Origin: Roseburia inulinivorans DSM 16841
Lineage (GTDB): Bacteria; Bacillota; Clostridia; Lachnospirales; Lachnospiraceae
Assembly: GCF_000174195.1 (NCBI RefSeq)
Contig: NZ_ACFY01000137.1
Location: forward strand, 1-33,692
Length of the DNA: 33,692 nucleotides
Direction: 5' to 3'
Notes under the pieces: generated by a model
Database searches by the model: none
What the model was told of the DNA's origin: nothing
Seen by the model: the letters and a program-made list of their open reading frames with translations, nothing else
Made by a program: the position numbers and the translations under genes
Shown: positions 24,059 through 31,679 of the stretch, one piece after another
Layout: every line of letters begins with the position of its first letter
Numbering within the stretch: position 1 is the first letter of the stretch

Positions 24059-24301
24059 TTGATTTATCAGTTAGGAATTCCAATGTCAAATGCAGTAGGA
24101 ATGTTGCTACGGCAGATTGTTTTGCAAAAGGGAATTCCATTTGAAATGAAATTACCAAGAACGGCACCGTTGACCTATGGTTCTCTTACGAAAGAACAAT
24201 TTGATAAAGAAATTGAAAAAGGTATGTCTGATGTAAAAGCTGGCAGAGTTTACTCAGCAGATGCCATTGAAGCTGAAATGAAAAGAGATTTTGGCATATG
24301 A
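24059..24301 (+). pseudogene. RelB/DinJ-type antitoxin, N-terminus lost
   Basis: 81 codons beginning at a TTG with no ribosome binding site. QLGIPMSNAVGMLLRQIVLQKGIPFEMKLP is the ribbon-helix-helix region of RelB/DinJ antitoxins, but the first strand (usually MANxNIRTDxxLK) is missing. The tail SAEAIEAE-like segment is normal. It overlaps the toxin start (ATGA). Confidence 0.65.
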
Positions 24302-24426
24302 TTTTTTATGTGGCATATTCCGCTGAAGCAAGACAGGATTTGAGGGACATTTATGAATATATTGCGTATGAATTGTTGGTACCTGAAACAGCTGCCGGAC
24401 AATGGTTGCATTGTTCGGAACGATAG
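24298..24426 (+). pseudogene. RelE/ParE-type toxin, truncated
   Basis: 42 codons: IFYVAYSAEARQDLRDIYEYI and ELLVPETAAGQ are the first helix region of RelE/ParE toxins. After about 36 residues the sequence changes to WLHCSER and stops, so the catalytic sheet is lost. Both genes of this pair are dead. Confidence 0.68.
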
Positions 24427-24533
24427 GAAATAGCAATACAAGTTGTAGGCAGGTGGCTACCCAGGAGCAGATGGACCGATTTTGAAAAACTCTGTATCAA
24501 TTTTCTTTACAGATAAACTTTGTTCATAGATTT

Positions 24534-24581
24534 ATGGTATAATCAGTTTAAGCGCTTGAATAAAGGAGATGGTTATACCAT
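24534..24581 (+). promoter_or_regulatory. inverted repeat enclosing the RBS and covering the start codon
   Basis: ATGGTATAA (24534-24542) and TTATACCAT (24573-24581) are perfect 9-bp inverted repeats. The right arm includes the ATG of the next ORF and the loop contains its AAAGGAGAT site and the palindrome AAGCGCTT. The left arm contains TATAAT, so it may be an operator rather than an RNA stem. Confidence 0.4.
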
Positions 24582-24828
24582 GAATCTGTTTTGCGAAGAG
24601 ATCCATAAACTGGAGGCGGAATTTAAACAATGCCGGAAGCTGCTGAAAAAAGTTGTCGAAGAAATCGTCGAGAGAAAAAATGGAGATCGGATGCAGCGGA
24701 ATATGCCGTATTTTGTCAGGCTTGTCGTTGATTATTTCTATGACCGTATGAGAAAGACGAAAAACCTTCAATACGGTGACAGAACACAAAACCACGGGCA
24801 ATACAAAAACCCATATACAAAGATTTGA
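24580..24828 (+). CDS. hypothetical protein, 82 residues
   Basis: From the ATG at 24580, preceded by AAAGGAGAT. The first 45 residues are a charged helix with heptad-like spacing (EEIHKLEAEFKQCRKLLKKV), possibly coiled coil, then RNMPYFVRLVVDYFYDRMRK. The end (KTKNLQYGDRTQNHGQYKN) looks like random frame, so the protein may be truncated by the rearrangement that left the shikimate dehydrogenase remnant just downstream. I do not recognise a family. Confidence 0.35.
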   Translation: MNLFCEEIHKLEAEFKQCRKLLKKVVEEIVERKNGDRMQRNMPYFVRLVVDYFYDRMRKTKNLQYGDRTQNHGQYKNPYTKI

Positions 24829-24841
24829 ACTAATCAGGCCA

Positions 24842-25062
24842 GGACAGTTTTATTTTGATGCCTGCTACAACCCGTTCAAGACCGCATTCCTGAAAAATGC
24901 TGAGAAGAAGGGCTGCGAAATCCTGAATGGTCTTGGTATGTCCAATTCCAGAGGGCTGCTCAGATCGAATTATGGACCGGACAGAAGGCTCCACTGGATG
25001 TGATGCGAGAAGAATTAAAGGAGATTATCCGGGAAGAAAATGAGAAGGTGCAGACGGAATAA
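24842..25062 (+). pseudogene. shikimate dehydrogenase (AroE-type) C-terminal remnant with frameshift
   Basis: FYFDACYNPFKTAFLKNAEK then GCEILNGLGM reads as the C-terminal third of AroE/YdiB, where VYNPxxTxLL and NGxGML are conserved. Directly after NGLGM one base appears lost, and a second frame continues VQFQRAAQIELWTGQKAPLD and on to the stop at 25062. The catalytic N-terminal domain is absent. Confidence 0.65.
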
Positions 25063-25186
25063 TTCTGTAATTCCGTCACTTCATGAGAGATAAATGTTAT
25101 AGTGAATTTATAGTGAATAGAGAAACGCGATAGCGTAGTAAGCAATAATTTCAGATGATCCAGGTTTGATCAGAGAGGAGAAGAAT

Positions 25187-26215
25187 ATGAACAACTATTG
25201 TATGATCCAGAACTCCAAAACGTTTGCATTTTCCGCAGAGAATCCAACCGGTGTACGCGCAGGTGGTTCCCAGGGCGGTGACTGCACCAAGCTTCGTCCG
25301 ACCGTGACAATTCCTGCAGGGGAAACCGTAACTCTGGTAGATGCTGCAGGACCGGGTGTGATCCAGCATATGTGGTTTACCGGATATGTCGGGCACCATT
25401 TTATCATCCGTATGTATTGGGATGATCAGGAATATCCGTCTGTGGAAGCTCCGCTCTCTGCATTCTTCGGATGTGCCTATGATGAAAATTTCGTGGACCG
25501 GGATGGCAAATATCCGGTGTTGAATTCTGCCATGATGCTGGTAGCTCCTGGTCGCGGCTATAACAGCTATTTTGAGATGCCGTTCCATAAGAGGGCTCGG
25601 ATCACGATGGAAAACCGTGGTGACAAGGATGAAGAGCTCTTTTATATTATCACCGGAGCTTATCAGGAGATTCCGGCGGAGGCTGGTTATTTCCATGCCA
25701 CCTATCGCCAAGAGCACCCGGTTCAGAAGGGTCGTACCTACACAATCGTTGACGGAATCGAAGGCAGGGGACAATTTGTCGGTGTGACTCTGGCAACTGG
25801 TATGAATGGCAACAATAGCTGTTGGGTAGAAGGCGAAGCCCGCATGTATCTGGACGATGATCCGTATCCGTCTATCCACTATACCGGAACTGAAGACTAC
25901 TTCGGCGGTTCCTATGGATTTGGAAATGACATCATCATCAAGAACTATCAGACCTTCAGCGGCTTATATACCGGCATGTATGCAATCTATGGAGACAACC
26001 GGGAATTCTATAACGGACAGCAGAGATTCCTGCTGTATCATTTCCATATTGCAGACCCGATCCGTTTTGAGAATAAGTTTCGTATGACACTCGACAACAT
26101 GGGCTGGACCGGACCGCGTTACGATGATTACACCAGTGTTGCTTATTGGTATCAGACCCTGCCGTCCGCACCGCTGATGCCACTGCCGACAGATGCAGAG
26201 ATGTGTATGAGATAA
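25187..26215 (+). CDS. DUF2961 / glycoside hydrolase family 172 protein
   Basis: 342 residues from the ATG at 25187 with GAGAGGAG upstream; an earlier in-frame ATG at 25166 lacks a site. Conserved GH172 features seen: RAGGSQGGDCTKLRPTVTIP, GPGVIQHMWFTG, YWDDQEYPSVEAPLSAFFG, HYTGTEDYFGGSYGFG and YRFxIADPIRFEN-like FHIADPIRFENK. GH172 enzymes act on arabinofuranoside or difructose-type sugars. There is no signal peptide, so it is likely cytoplasmic. This gene and the next are visibly richer in G+C than all neighbours, and they sit among remnants, so acquisition by transfer is likely. No transporter accompanies them. Confidence 0.85.
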   Translation: MNNYCMIQNSKTFAFSAENPTGVRAGGSQGGDCTKLRPTVTIPAGETVTLVDAAGPGVIQHMWFTGYVGHHFIIRMYWDDQEYPSVEAPLSAFFGCAYDENFVDRDGKYPVLNSAMMLVAPGRGYNSYFEMPFHKRARITMENRGDKDEELFYIITGAYQEIPAEAGYFHATYRQEHPVQKGRTYTIVDGIEGRGQFVGVTLATGMNGNNSCWVEGEARMYLDDDPYPSIHYTGTEDYFGGSYGFGNDIIIKNYQTFSGLYTGMYAIYGDNREFYNGQQRFLLYHFHIADPIRFENKFRMTLDNMGWTGPRYDDYTSVAYWYQTLPSAPLMPLPTDAEMCMR

Positions 26216-26256
26216 TAGAACCAGATTGGAGATGTCAGATAGATTGGTTTTAACCT

Positions 26257-26270
26257 TGCGACACGTCGCA
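26257..26270 (+). promoter_or_regulatory. palindrome between GH172 and serine hydrolase genes
   Basis: TGCGAC-AC-GTCGCA, perfect 6-bp arms, flanked by AACC and GGTT that extend the dyad imperfectly. It lies in the 106-base gap. A LacI-type operator is one option. Confidence 0.35.
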
Positions 26271-26321
26271 TCGGTTATATCGGACTGACATCAGAGATTT
26301 GCCGGAAAGGATAGAGGTATT

Positions 26322-27239
26322 ATGTTGCTGGAAGAGAAGTTTTTGGAATTTCATCGTTATGCCAGCAGCCACAATCTGCCGCTGGAAGCTATCAGTGTCG
26401 GAGATGAGAACAAGGTACTCTGTGAGATGCACTACGCAGCAAATGCACCGAGAAATATTTATTCACATACCAAGAGTTTTACGGTAACAGCAGTTGGACT
26501 CGCAATGGAAGAGGGAAAACTAAGCCTGGAAGATCATGTGGCGGAAGTGTTTAAAGATAAACTTCCTTCAAATCCGGATCCAAATCTGGAGAAGATTCAG
26601 TTGAAACATCTGCTCTGCATGTCCAGTGGCTTTGGTAAGGCACTTCTGATGAATGCGGACAGACGTCCGGGCATCGGCGCACCGGATTATGAGAAATATA
26701 TGATGGCACAGCCGGTTCCTGTGGAGCCAGGCAGTGCATTCTGCTATTCCTCTGCCGACAGTATTCTGGCTGCTCATATGGTAGAACGGGCCGTTGGTAA
26801 GCGGATGGGAGAGTATCTGTATGAGAAGGTATTCCAGCCCCTTGATATGGGATGGCCGCTCTGGGAGCATGATCCACAGGGACATCCGAATGGCGGCGGA
26901 GGTATGTATCTGACTTGTACCGAGATGATGAAACTGGGACAGCTCTATCTGGCTGAGGGTAACTGGAAGGGCGAGCAGATTGTCAGCAGGGACTGGGTGC
27001 AGGAGGTGTCCACCCCGAAATTTACCTTCGAGCCATCTGCAGATCTCTGGCATGTAGGATATGGCTATCAGTTCTGGATCAGTCCATATCCAGGATCCTA
27101 TCGTGCTGATGGCGCATTCGGACAGATTACAACGATTCTCCCAGAGAAGGGATTGGTTGTTTCCATCCAATGTCCGGAGCGAGGTAATTTCGATCAGGTG
27201 AAACGTGCGCTGCATGAACATTTTCTGATGGAATTGTAA
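26322..27239 (+). CDS. serine hydrolase of the beta-lactamase / class C family
   Basis: 305 residues. The SxxK motif is SHTK in NIYSHTKSFTVTAVG (about residue 46), the second motif is YSS in AFCYSSADSILAAH, and a GAFGQ-type third motif is in YRADGAFGQITTILPEKG. These are the three active-site boxes of class C beta-lactamase-like esterases and D-aminopeptidases. No signal peptide is seen, so a cytoplasmic esterase or peptidase is likelier than an antibiotic-destroying enzyme. It follows the GH172 gene by 106 bases in the same G+C-richer segment, and the pair may process one substrate. Confidence 0.82.
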   Translation: MLLEEKFLEFHRYASSHNLPLEAISVGDENKVLCEMHYAANAPRNIYSHTKSFTVTAVGLAMEEGKLSLEDHVAEVFKDKLPSNPDPNLEKIQLKHLLCMSSGFGKALLMNADRRPGIGAPDYEKYMMAQPVPVEPGSAFCYSSADSILAAHMVERAVGKRMGEYLYEKVFQPLDMGWPLWEHDPQGHPNGGGGMYLTCTEMMKLGQLYLAEGNWKGEQIVSRDWVQEVSTPKFTFEPSADLWHVGYGYQFWISPYPGSYRADGAFGQITTILPEKGLVVSIQCPERGNFDQVKRALHEHFLMEL

Positions 27240-27335
27240 GAATAGACTTGCAACAATATGCTATAATTTGCCCAGAAACCGTACTTTTGGCTGAAAAGGC
27301 TTAAAATCAAGGCTTTTAGGGAATGTGGATGGGAT

Positions 27336-27357
27336 TTGTACCCCTATTGTACTCCTA
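27336..27357 (+). repeat. tandem 11-base repeat
   Basis: TTGTACCCCTA (27336-27346) is followed at once by TTGTACTCCTA (27347-27357), one mismatch, and then TTTTGTA. An 11-base period keeps both on one face of the helix. Confidence 0.5.
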
Positions 27358-27420
27358 TTTTGTAAAACAGTAGGATTATCAACTGGACTTCCCTCGATAA
27401 AAAAGAATATGATTTGTGGT

Positions 27421-27450
27421 GAAAGAAGTTCCTTCGGGGACTTCTTTTCA
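27421..27450 (+). terminator. intrinsic terminator with UUCG loop
   Basis: GAAAGAAGTTCC (27421-27432), loop TTCG, GGGACTTCTTTT (27437-27448): 12 pairs including two G-U. It can serve as terminator for the serine hydrolase transcript, although it lies about 180 bases after its stop. Confidence 0.7.
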
Positions 27451-27462
27451 CTTACATAAAAA

Positions 27463-27493
27463 TGTCGGTTTGAATGTCGGTTAAGTGTCGGTT
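27463..27493 (+). repeat. three TGTCGGTT iterons
   Basis: TGTCGGTT at 27463-27470, 27475-27482 and 27486-27493, starts 12 and 11 bases apart. A direct-repeat protein-binding site is likely; the rest of the gap 27494-27616 shows nothing coding. Confidence 0.5.
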
Positions 27494-27616
27494 TGTTTAT
27501 GATATTTGACTGCAATACATATTATGTGGTTGTACTTTTAATAATAATCGTATACCTTACCTAAACATGCATAAAAACCAAGCTGATCACAATAAAATAA
27601 CATAAATGATTAAAAA

Positions 27617-27655
27617 GTAACAAGAAATATGTTATCATATATAAAAACATGTTAC
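27617..27655 (+). promoter_or_regulatory. repeat cluster upstream of the second AbiE-like pair
   Basis: TAACA (27618-27622) and TGTTA (27630-27634) form an inverted repeat, ATGTTA recurs at 27629 and 27649 (20 bases apart), and GTAAC/GTTAC (27617, 27651) form an outer pair. Located just before AAGGAG of the antitoxin gene, it is the likely operator, different in sequence from copy 1. Confidence 0.45.
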
Positions 27656-27668
27656 AAGGAGACGTCAT

Positions 27669-28619
27669 ATGCAAAAGCAATTAGAGCAGTATTTCGGCTG
27701 CAAAGTAAAAATAGCAGAATACAAGAATAAATTACAATTGCCGATTTTTATGACTATGCGTGACATTTTGATGGTTGAAATATATGGTGTTAACTTTGCA
27801 ATAATTGATGTAGTGAAGGAAACGGAGCTAAGTGTTGCTGCAATGAAAAAGCAGAAAGCAAAGTATGAGGAAGCATTGCAGTGCCCGGTAGCATATGAAG
27901 TAGCGTTAAACAGCGTATCCATGAGAAATGCTCTGGTAAAAAGCGGAGTTCCGTTTGTGGATCTGCCGGGAAATGTATTTTTACCATTTATGGGAATTAT
28001 ATTGCAGGATGTGTATCGCAAGCAGCTTGTCAAGGCAGATAAGATGATGCCTGCAACACAGATGGTGTTTCTTGAATTGTTATATATGGATGATGAGGAA
28101 TCTGTGTTAAAAAGTGAAGTTGCGAACAAGTTGAATCTTACCAAGACGTCCATTACAAGAGCAACAGCCCAATTAGAGGGAATGGGACTCATCCGCCAGA
28201 TGAAATCCAGAACAGAGATTGCTATTAAGAGAAATTACTCACGCAAAGAGTATTATGAAAATGCAAAAGCATATTTGATTAATCCGGTCCAGAAAGAGAT
28301 TACAATTATGCGATGTGAAGCAACCTTTGAATCATTTAGCGCAGGAGAAACCGCTCTTAGTCAGGAGTCAGAATTGAATCCGCCTAGAATTGAGGAACGG
28401 GCAATCTACAAGGGCGAGGAAGTTGTTGACCAGTTGGAAATTGTGGATGTCAGATTGGAAGACATAGACGACTGCTTGAAGGTACAATTATGGAAATACA
28501 ATCCTTCTTATTTTGCAAGAGAAGGATGTGTTGATCCTGTTTCGCTTGCATGTACATTCAAAGGTAACGAAGACGAAAGAATAGAAATGAGTGTTGAGAA
28601 ACTGCTGGAGGAATTATAA
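27669..28619 (+). CDS. AbiEi-like antitoxin/transcriptional regulator, copy 2
   Basis: 316 residues, ATG with AAGGAG upstream. N-terminal region ends in DLPGNVFLPFMGIIL, comparable to FLPFIGYLL of copy 1. The central winged helix is ESVLKSEVANKLNLTKTSITRATAQLEGMGLIRQ, MarR-like. The C-terminus is acidic and ends SVEKLLEEL. The toxin gene starts one base after the stop codon, with CTGGAGG inside its end. Overall identity to copy 1 is low by eye, so the duplication is old or the two pairs arrived separately. Confidence 0.68.
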   Translation: MQKQLEQYFGCKVKIAEYKNKLQLPIFMTMRDILMVEIYGVNFAIIDVVKETELSVAAMKKQKAKYEEALQCPVAYEVALNSVSMRNALVKSGVPFVDLPGNVFLPFMGIILQDVYRKQLVKADKMMPATQMVFLELLYMDDEESVLKSEVANKLNLTKTSITRATAQLEGMGLIRQMKSRTEIAIKRNYSRKEYYENAKAYLINPVQKEITIMRCEATFESFSAGETALSQESELNPPRIEERAIYKGEEVVDQLEIVDVRLEDIDDCLKVQLWKYNPSYFAREGCVDPVSLACTFKGNEDERIEMSVEKLLEEL

Positions 28620-29372
28620 ATGGTACCAGGGCTAGACTCTTTTAGAGAAAAATTTAAAAATTATACGGATTATTACACTATTATCGGCGGAACTGCCTGC
28701 GATATTCTACTCTCAGAGGCAGACTTGTCGTTTCGAGCGACAAAAGATATTGATATGATTCTGATTATGGAGGACAACTTCCCAGAATTTGCGAGCATAT
28801 TCTGGGAATACATAAAAGAAGGCGGCTATAAGTGCGGATGGAAGAATGAACAGAATATGCACTTTTACCGCTTCACAGAAGGCAAATTCGGTTATCCTAC
28901 TATGATTGAGTTGTTTTCAAGAAAGCCGGGATATCTTCTTGAAATTGAAGAGGGAATTATACCGATTCATATTGATGATGATACTTCCAGTTTATCAGCG
29001 ATTCTTCTGAACGATGACTATTATAAATTTATGATGTCCGGACGTAGAGTGGTTGATGGTATTGGTGTTTTGGGAGCAGAGCATCTGATTCCATTCAAAA
29101 TGTATGCGTGGATTAATCTTTTAGAACGAAAGAGAGCCGGTGAGCATGTCAATGAAAAGGATTTAAAGAAGCATAAGTACGATGTATTCCGCTTGCTGCA
29201 GATTGTCACAGCTGGAACAAAAGTTGAATCAGAAGGGCTGGTGACAGAGAGTATACATAGATATATCGAGCAAATCAGTGTACTAGATGAATTGGAAGTA
29301 AGACTTTTGCAGATGGGAATGCCTTTTGATAGAGATAGGGGTGTGGAGTTGCTGAAGGAGATTTATTTGTAA
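28620..29372 (+). CDS. AbiEii-like nucleotidyltransferase toxin, copy 2
   Basis: 250 residues. IIGGTACDILLSE and FRATKDIDMILIME give the nucleotidyltransferase GG and Asp-x-Asp motifs; SSLSAILLNDDYYKF, FKMYAWINLLERKRAGEHV and DLKKHKYDVFRLL match copy 1 and the AbiEii pattern. All catalytic residues that I can recognise are intact. Toxin copies 1 and 2 share several identical blocks (about 12 residues in SSLSAILLNDDYYK) and differ in the C-terminal 60 residues. Confidence 0.78.
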   Translation: MVPGLDSFREKFKNYTDYYTIIGGTACDILLSEADLSFRATKDIDMILIMEDNFPEFASIFWEYIKEGGYKCGWKNEQNMHFYRFTEGKFGYPTMIELFSRKPGYLLEIEEGIIPIHIDDDTSSLSAILLNDDYYKFMMSGRRVVDGIGVLGAEHLIPFKMYAWINLLERKRAGEHVNEKDLKKHKYDVFRLLQIVTAGTKVESEGLVTESIHRYIEQISVLDELEVRLLQMGMPFDRDRGVELLKEIYL

Positions 29373-29457
29373 GCAAAACTGTTTTACATCCAACCTGTTC
29401 TGCTAATTTTCGGATAAGTGAGATCCTTTTGCATATGGAATAATTATAGTGAAACTA

Positions 29458-29538
29458 AAAATAAAAACGGAAAATCCGTAGATAAATTCAGAATGTGGTA
29501 GTATATCGTGCGAAAAACCAAAATAAAAACGGAAAATC
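29458..29538 (+). repeat. direct repeat of 19 bases with small hairpins
   Basis: AAAATAAAAACGGAAAATC occurs at 29458-29476 and 29520-29538. Copy 1 goes on to make the hairpin ACGGA-AAA-TCCGT; copy 2 makes ACGGA-AAA-TCTGT, which still pairs through a G-U. The first 17 bases recur on the minus strand at 6466-6482. The whole gap 29373-29821 has no convincing gene. Confidence 0.6.
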
Positions 29539-29821
29539 TGTTTAAGGTTTTGCAGCATGAATGAGACAGGCCCAGGTGAGTTATGCATATTGATCGCTGA
29601 TGCCGTAAAAAAATACGGAATAAGTTGAAATTTTCTACAGATCTTCTACCGGAACCAGATATCCGGTGTTCAGATATTTACAACAACTCATAATACAGAT
29701 TTGATGAGCAATGATCTTTTCAGACCGGACAGCTAAGGCGTTATTTTTGTGGAAAAAACGATTATATAAGATTATAATATAATTAGGGTTTGCTCGGTTA
29801 TATAATTAAGGAGGGATTCAA

Positions 29822-31321
29822 GTGTTTTTTTCAGAATATTATGGAATTGATTCTTCTGTAGTGGAGCATTATGGTGCTGTTGATATATCTTTTGTTTGTG
29901 ACATTCCATTGTTCATTGATCCAATGTTGATATTCAATAGCGAAAAAGAGGAATATAAAAAGCTACATGAAGAAATAATAAGGTATTTTCATTTCTTATA
30001 TCAAAAAGCATGTGACGGCTTATCAAATAAAGAGTTGAAAGCGTGGTTTGAATTCAATGAGGTTCCTAATAATTGGTTAGGGTATTCTATGTCAGGAAAT
30101 AAGGGAGCTGCATTGGGAAAACAATATGCAAGATTTTTGTATAAAAACATAAGGTTTGCAACAAATACAAATAATATTACTAAATCGAATCATATTGAAA
30201 AGATTATGCTCTTGTATGAAGGAAGTGGTAAGGATAAAATTAGTGATTTGACAGTAAACTTAATAAAGGGCTTTTTATGCAGTTACACAGAAGAATTTGC
30301 AAGAAAATATCTTGATAAAAAGTACATAAAAAAGTTTCATGTTGAAAAAGCATACTTTAATTATGAAACAGAAAGCTTTGTGAGTAAAGAGTACGAACTA
30401 CCATATATAACTAGTGAAAAAGGTAAGAAGGAATATGTATTATTAACTCCTAAAGATATCTTGAGAGAGGATGAACCAGCGATTAATCGAAAAGATTTTC
30501 TTGACAGTTATGATGATGTAAGAAGCATGATAGATAATGATTCATTAAGAGCATACGTTAATAATTATATTGCCAAAGCAATTCTTGAATATGAAGATAA
30601 TCAAAAAAGAAATAAGAGAAGTGTCAACGAGCGTAGTGTTAAAAAAATAGAGAAAGATGCATTTAAGGAATTGGCAAAAGAATATCCTGAATTATATGAC
30701 TATTATATAAAGTATGTAGAGAATAATCCAGAACAAGTAAGCAAACTTGCACATGAGGAATGTACAGAAGAATTGGAAAAATTCTACAGTAACTCAAAGA
30801 TACTTATAGCAAAAGTAATTGATGAAGGTTATGTTATTCAAGAAGATATCGAAGCAAGAGAAGAAGCAAAAAATAGATTGAAATTTTTTAAGCACATTAT
30901 AGAAGAATGTGATGGATATTTAGCTTTATATTACAATGGAAAACAGATTGCAAAAGAAAAAGATCTTCAAAGATTATTTAGGTTTGTATGGTATGGAACT
31001 TCGTATAAGGTAGATGCAGAACCTAATAATGGAAGAGGGCAGGCTGATTTTATTGTATCAAAGGGAATGAATAATCAAAATATTATTGAGTTTAAATTGG
31101 CTAGCAATAGTAGTTTAGGACATGTATTTACGCAAATAAAAATATATGAGGCGGCTAATTGTACGGATGGAAGTTTGGTTGTTATCTTTTATTTTACAGA
31201 AGAAGAAAAAAGATTTGCAGAAAAAGTCATTGAAGATTCAGGGTATAAATTGGCTATTGATGAATCGATTTTTTTGATAGATTGTAGAAAAGATAATAAG
31301 AAATCTGCGTCAATTGCTTGA
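29822..31321 (+). CDS. large predicted PD-(D/E)XK nuclease, defence-type
   Basis: 499 residues from a GTG at 29822 with GGAGGG upstream; no ATG fits. The N-terminus has SFVCDIPLFIDPMLIFNS and NNWLGYSMSGNKGAALGKQ, a pattern I remember from large uncharacterised proteins in bacterial defence regions ('FIDP' and 'GYS..GN.G..LG'). Residues 270-400 are charged and helical. The C-terminus carries a nuclease core: GRGQADFIVSKG (Asp409), IIEFKLAS (Glu423, Lys425) and TQIKIYE (Gln438). It would cleave DNA or RNA. It stands alone with AT-rich flanks, which supports a single-gene defence role, inferred only. Confidence 0.7.
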   Translation: MFFSEYYGIDSSVVEHYGAVDISFVCDIPLFIDPMLIFNSEKEEYKKLHEEIIRYFHFLYQKACDGLSNKELKAWFEFNEVPNNWLGYSMSGNKGAALGKQYARFLYKNIRFATNTNNITKSNHIEKIMLLYEGSGKDKISDLTVNLIKGFLCSYTEEFARKYLDKKYIKKFHVEKAYFNYETESFVSKEYELPYITSEKGKKEYVLLTPKDILREDEPAINRKDFLDSYDDVRSMIDNDSLRAYVNNYIAKAILEYEDNQKRNKRSVNERSVKKIEKDAFKELAKEYPELYDYYIKYVENNPEQVSKLAHEECTEELEKFYSNSKILIAKVIDEGYVIQEDIEAREEAKNRLKFFKHIIEECDGYLALYYNGKQIAKEKDLQRLFRFVWYGTSYKVDAEPNNGRGQADFIVSKGMNNQNIIEFKLASNSSLGHVFTQIKIYEAANCTDGSLVVIFYFTEEEKRFAEKVIEDSGYKLAIDESIFLIDCRKDNKKSASIA

Positions 31322-31346
31322 AATATTCTATAAGTAAGAAAAATAT

Positions 31347-31450
31347 TTTTACTACTAAGTAATAATAACAACTTGCTAAATCTTGCCTTGAATTGCTAAC
31401 TTCCCACATTTCAGAGCAAAATCATGATTACTACGAGGTTTCCGAATGTC
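31347..31450 (+). repeat. left copy of an imperfect direct repeat of about 90 bases
   Basis: TTTTACTACTAA (31347), AACAACTTGC (31367), ATTTCAGAG (31408) and TTACTAC (31428) occur here; the first three are repeated at exactly +333 bases (31680, 31700, 31741). The copies flank the 52-residue ORF. Confidence 0.7.
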
Positions 31451-31493
31451 TTCTAAAGATGAGGCAATCTAGTGAAAAAAGGAGGAACACATA

Positions 31494-31652
31494 ATGACTC
31501 AATATAGTGAAAAATCTTATAAAATGGCGTCAGATAATACCAAGTATAATGCTGCCGGAAAAGCAGTAATATTAGAAAATGATGAGTGGCGTGATGAGAA
31601 AGAATGGGATGAAGTATTTGGGCTGATGCAGAATGAACAGAAAAACCCTTAG
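31494..31652 (+). CDS. small hypothetical protein, 52 residues
   Basis: ATG at 31494 with a strong AAAGGAGG upstream. The sequence is acidic (NDEWRDEKEWDEVFGLMQNEQ) after a YKMASDNTKYNAAGKAV segment. I have seen similar short proteins next to integrative elements in Lachnospiraceae, from memory only. It lies between two direct repeats, so it may be part of a mobile unit. Function unknown. Confidence 0.6.
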   Translation: MTQYSEKSYKMASDNTKYNAAGKAVILENDEWRDEKEWDEVFGLMQNEQKNP

Positions 31653-31679
31653 TAGTAAGAATTTCCCTTTTACTACCAA

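Noticed and set aside
24776..25003. A 75-codon gene
   Set aside because: Its translation is the first part of the shikimate dehydrogenase remnant and continues in another frame; no start signal.
26226..26321. Short coding remnant reading FNLATRRIGYIGLTSEICRKG
   Set aside because: Only about 21 codons between stops, no family recognised; the palindrome in it is a better explanation.
27463..27493. CRISPR-like array
   Set aside because: Only three 8-base repeats with 3-4 base gaps; far too short for repeats and spacers, and no cas gene is present.
27261..27515. Minus-strand 84-codon open frame
   Set aside because: It runs across the UUCG-loop terminator and the iterons, has no ribosome binding site, and its apparent repeats only mirror the DNA repeats.
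29403..29588. Minus-strand 61-codon frame rich in Phe and Ile
   Set aside because: It reflects the A-rich direct repeats read in reverse; no start signal.
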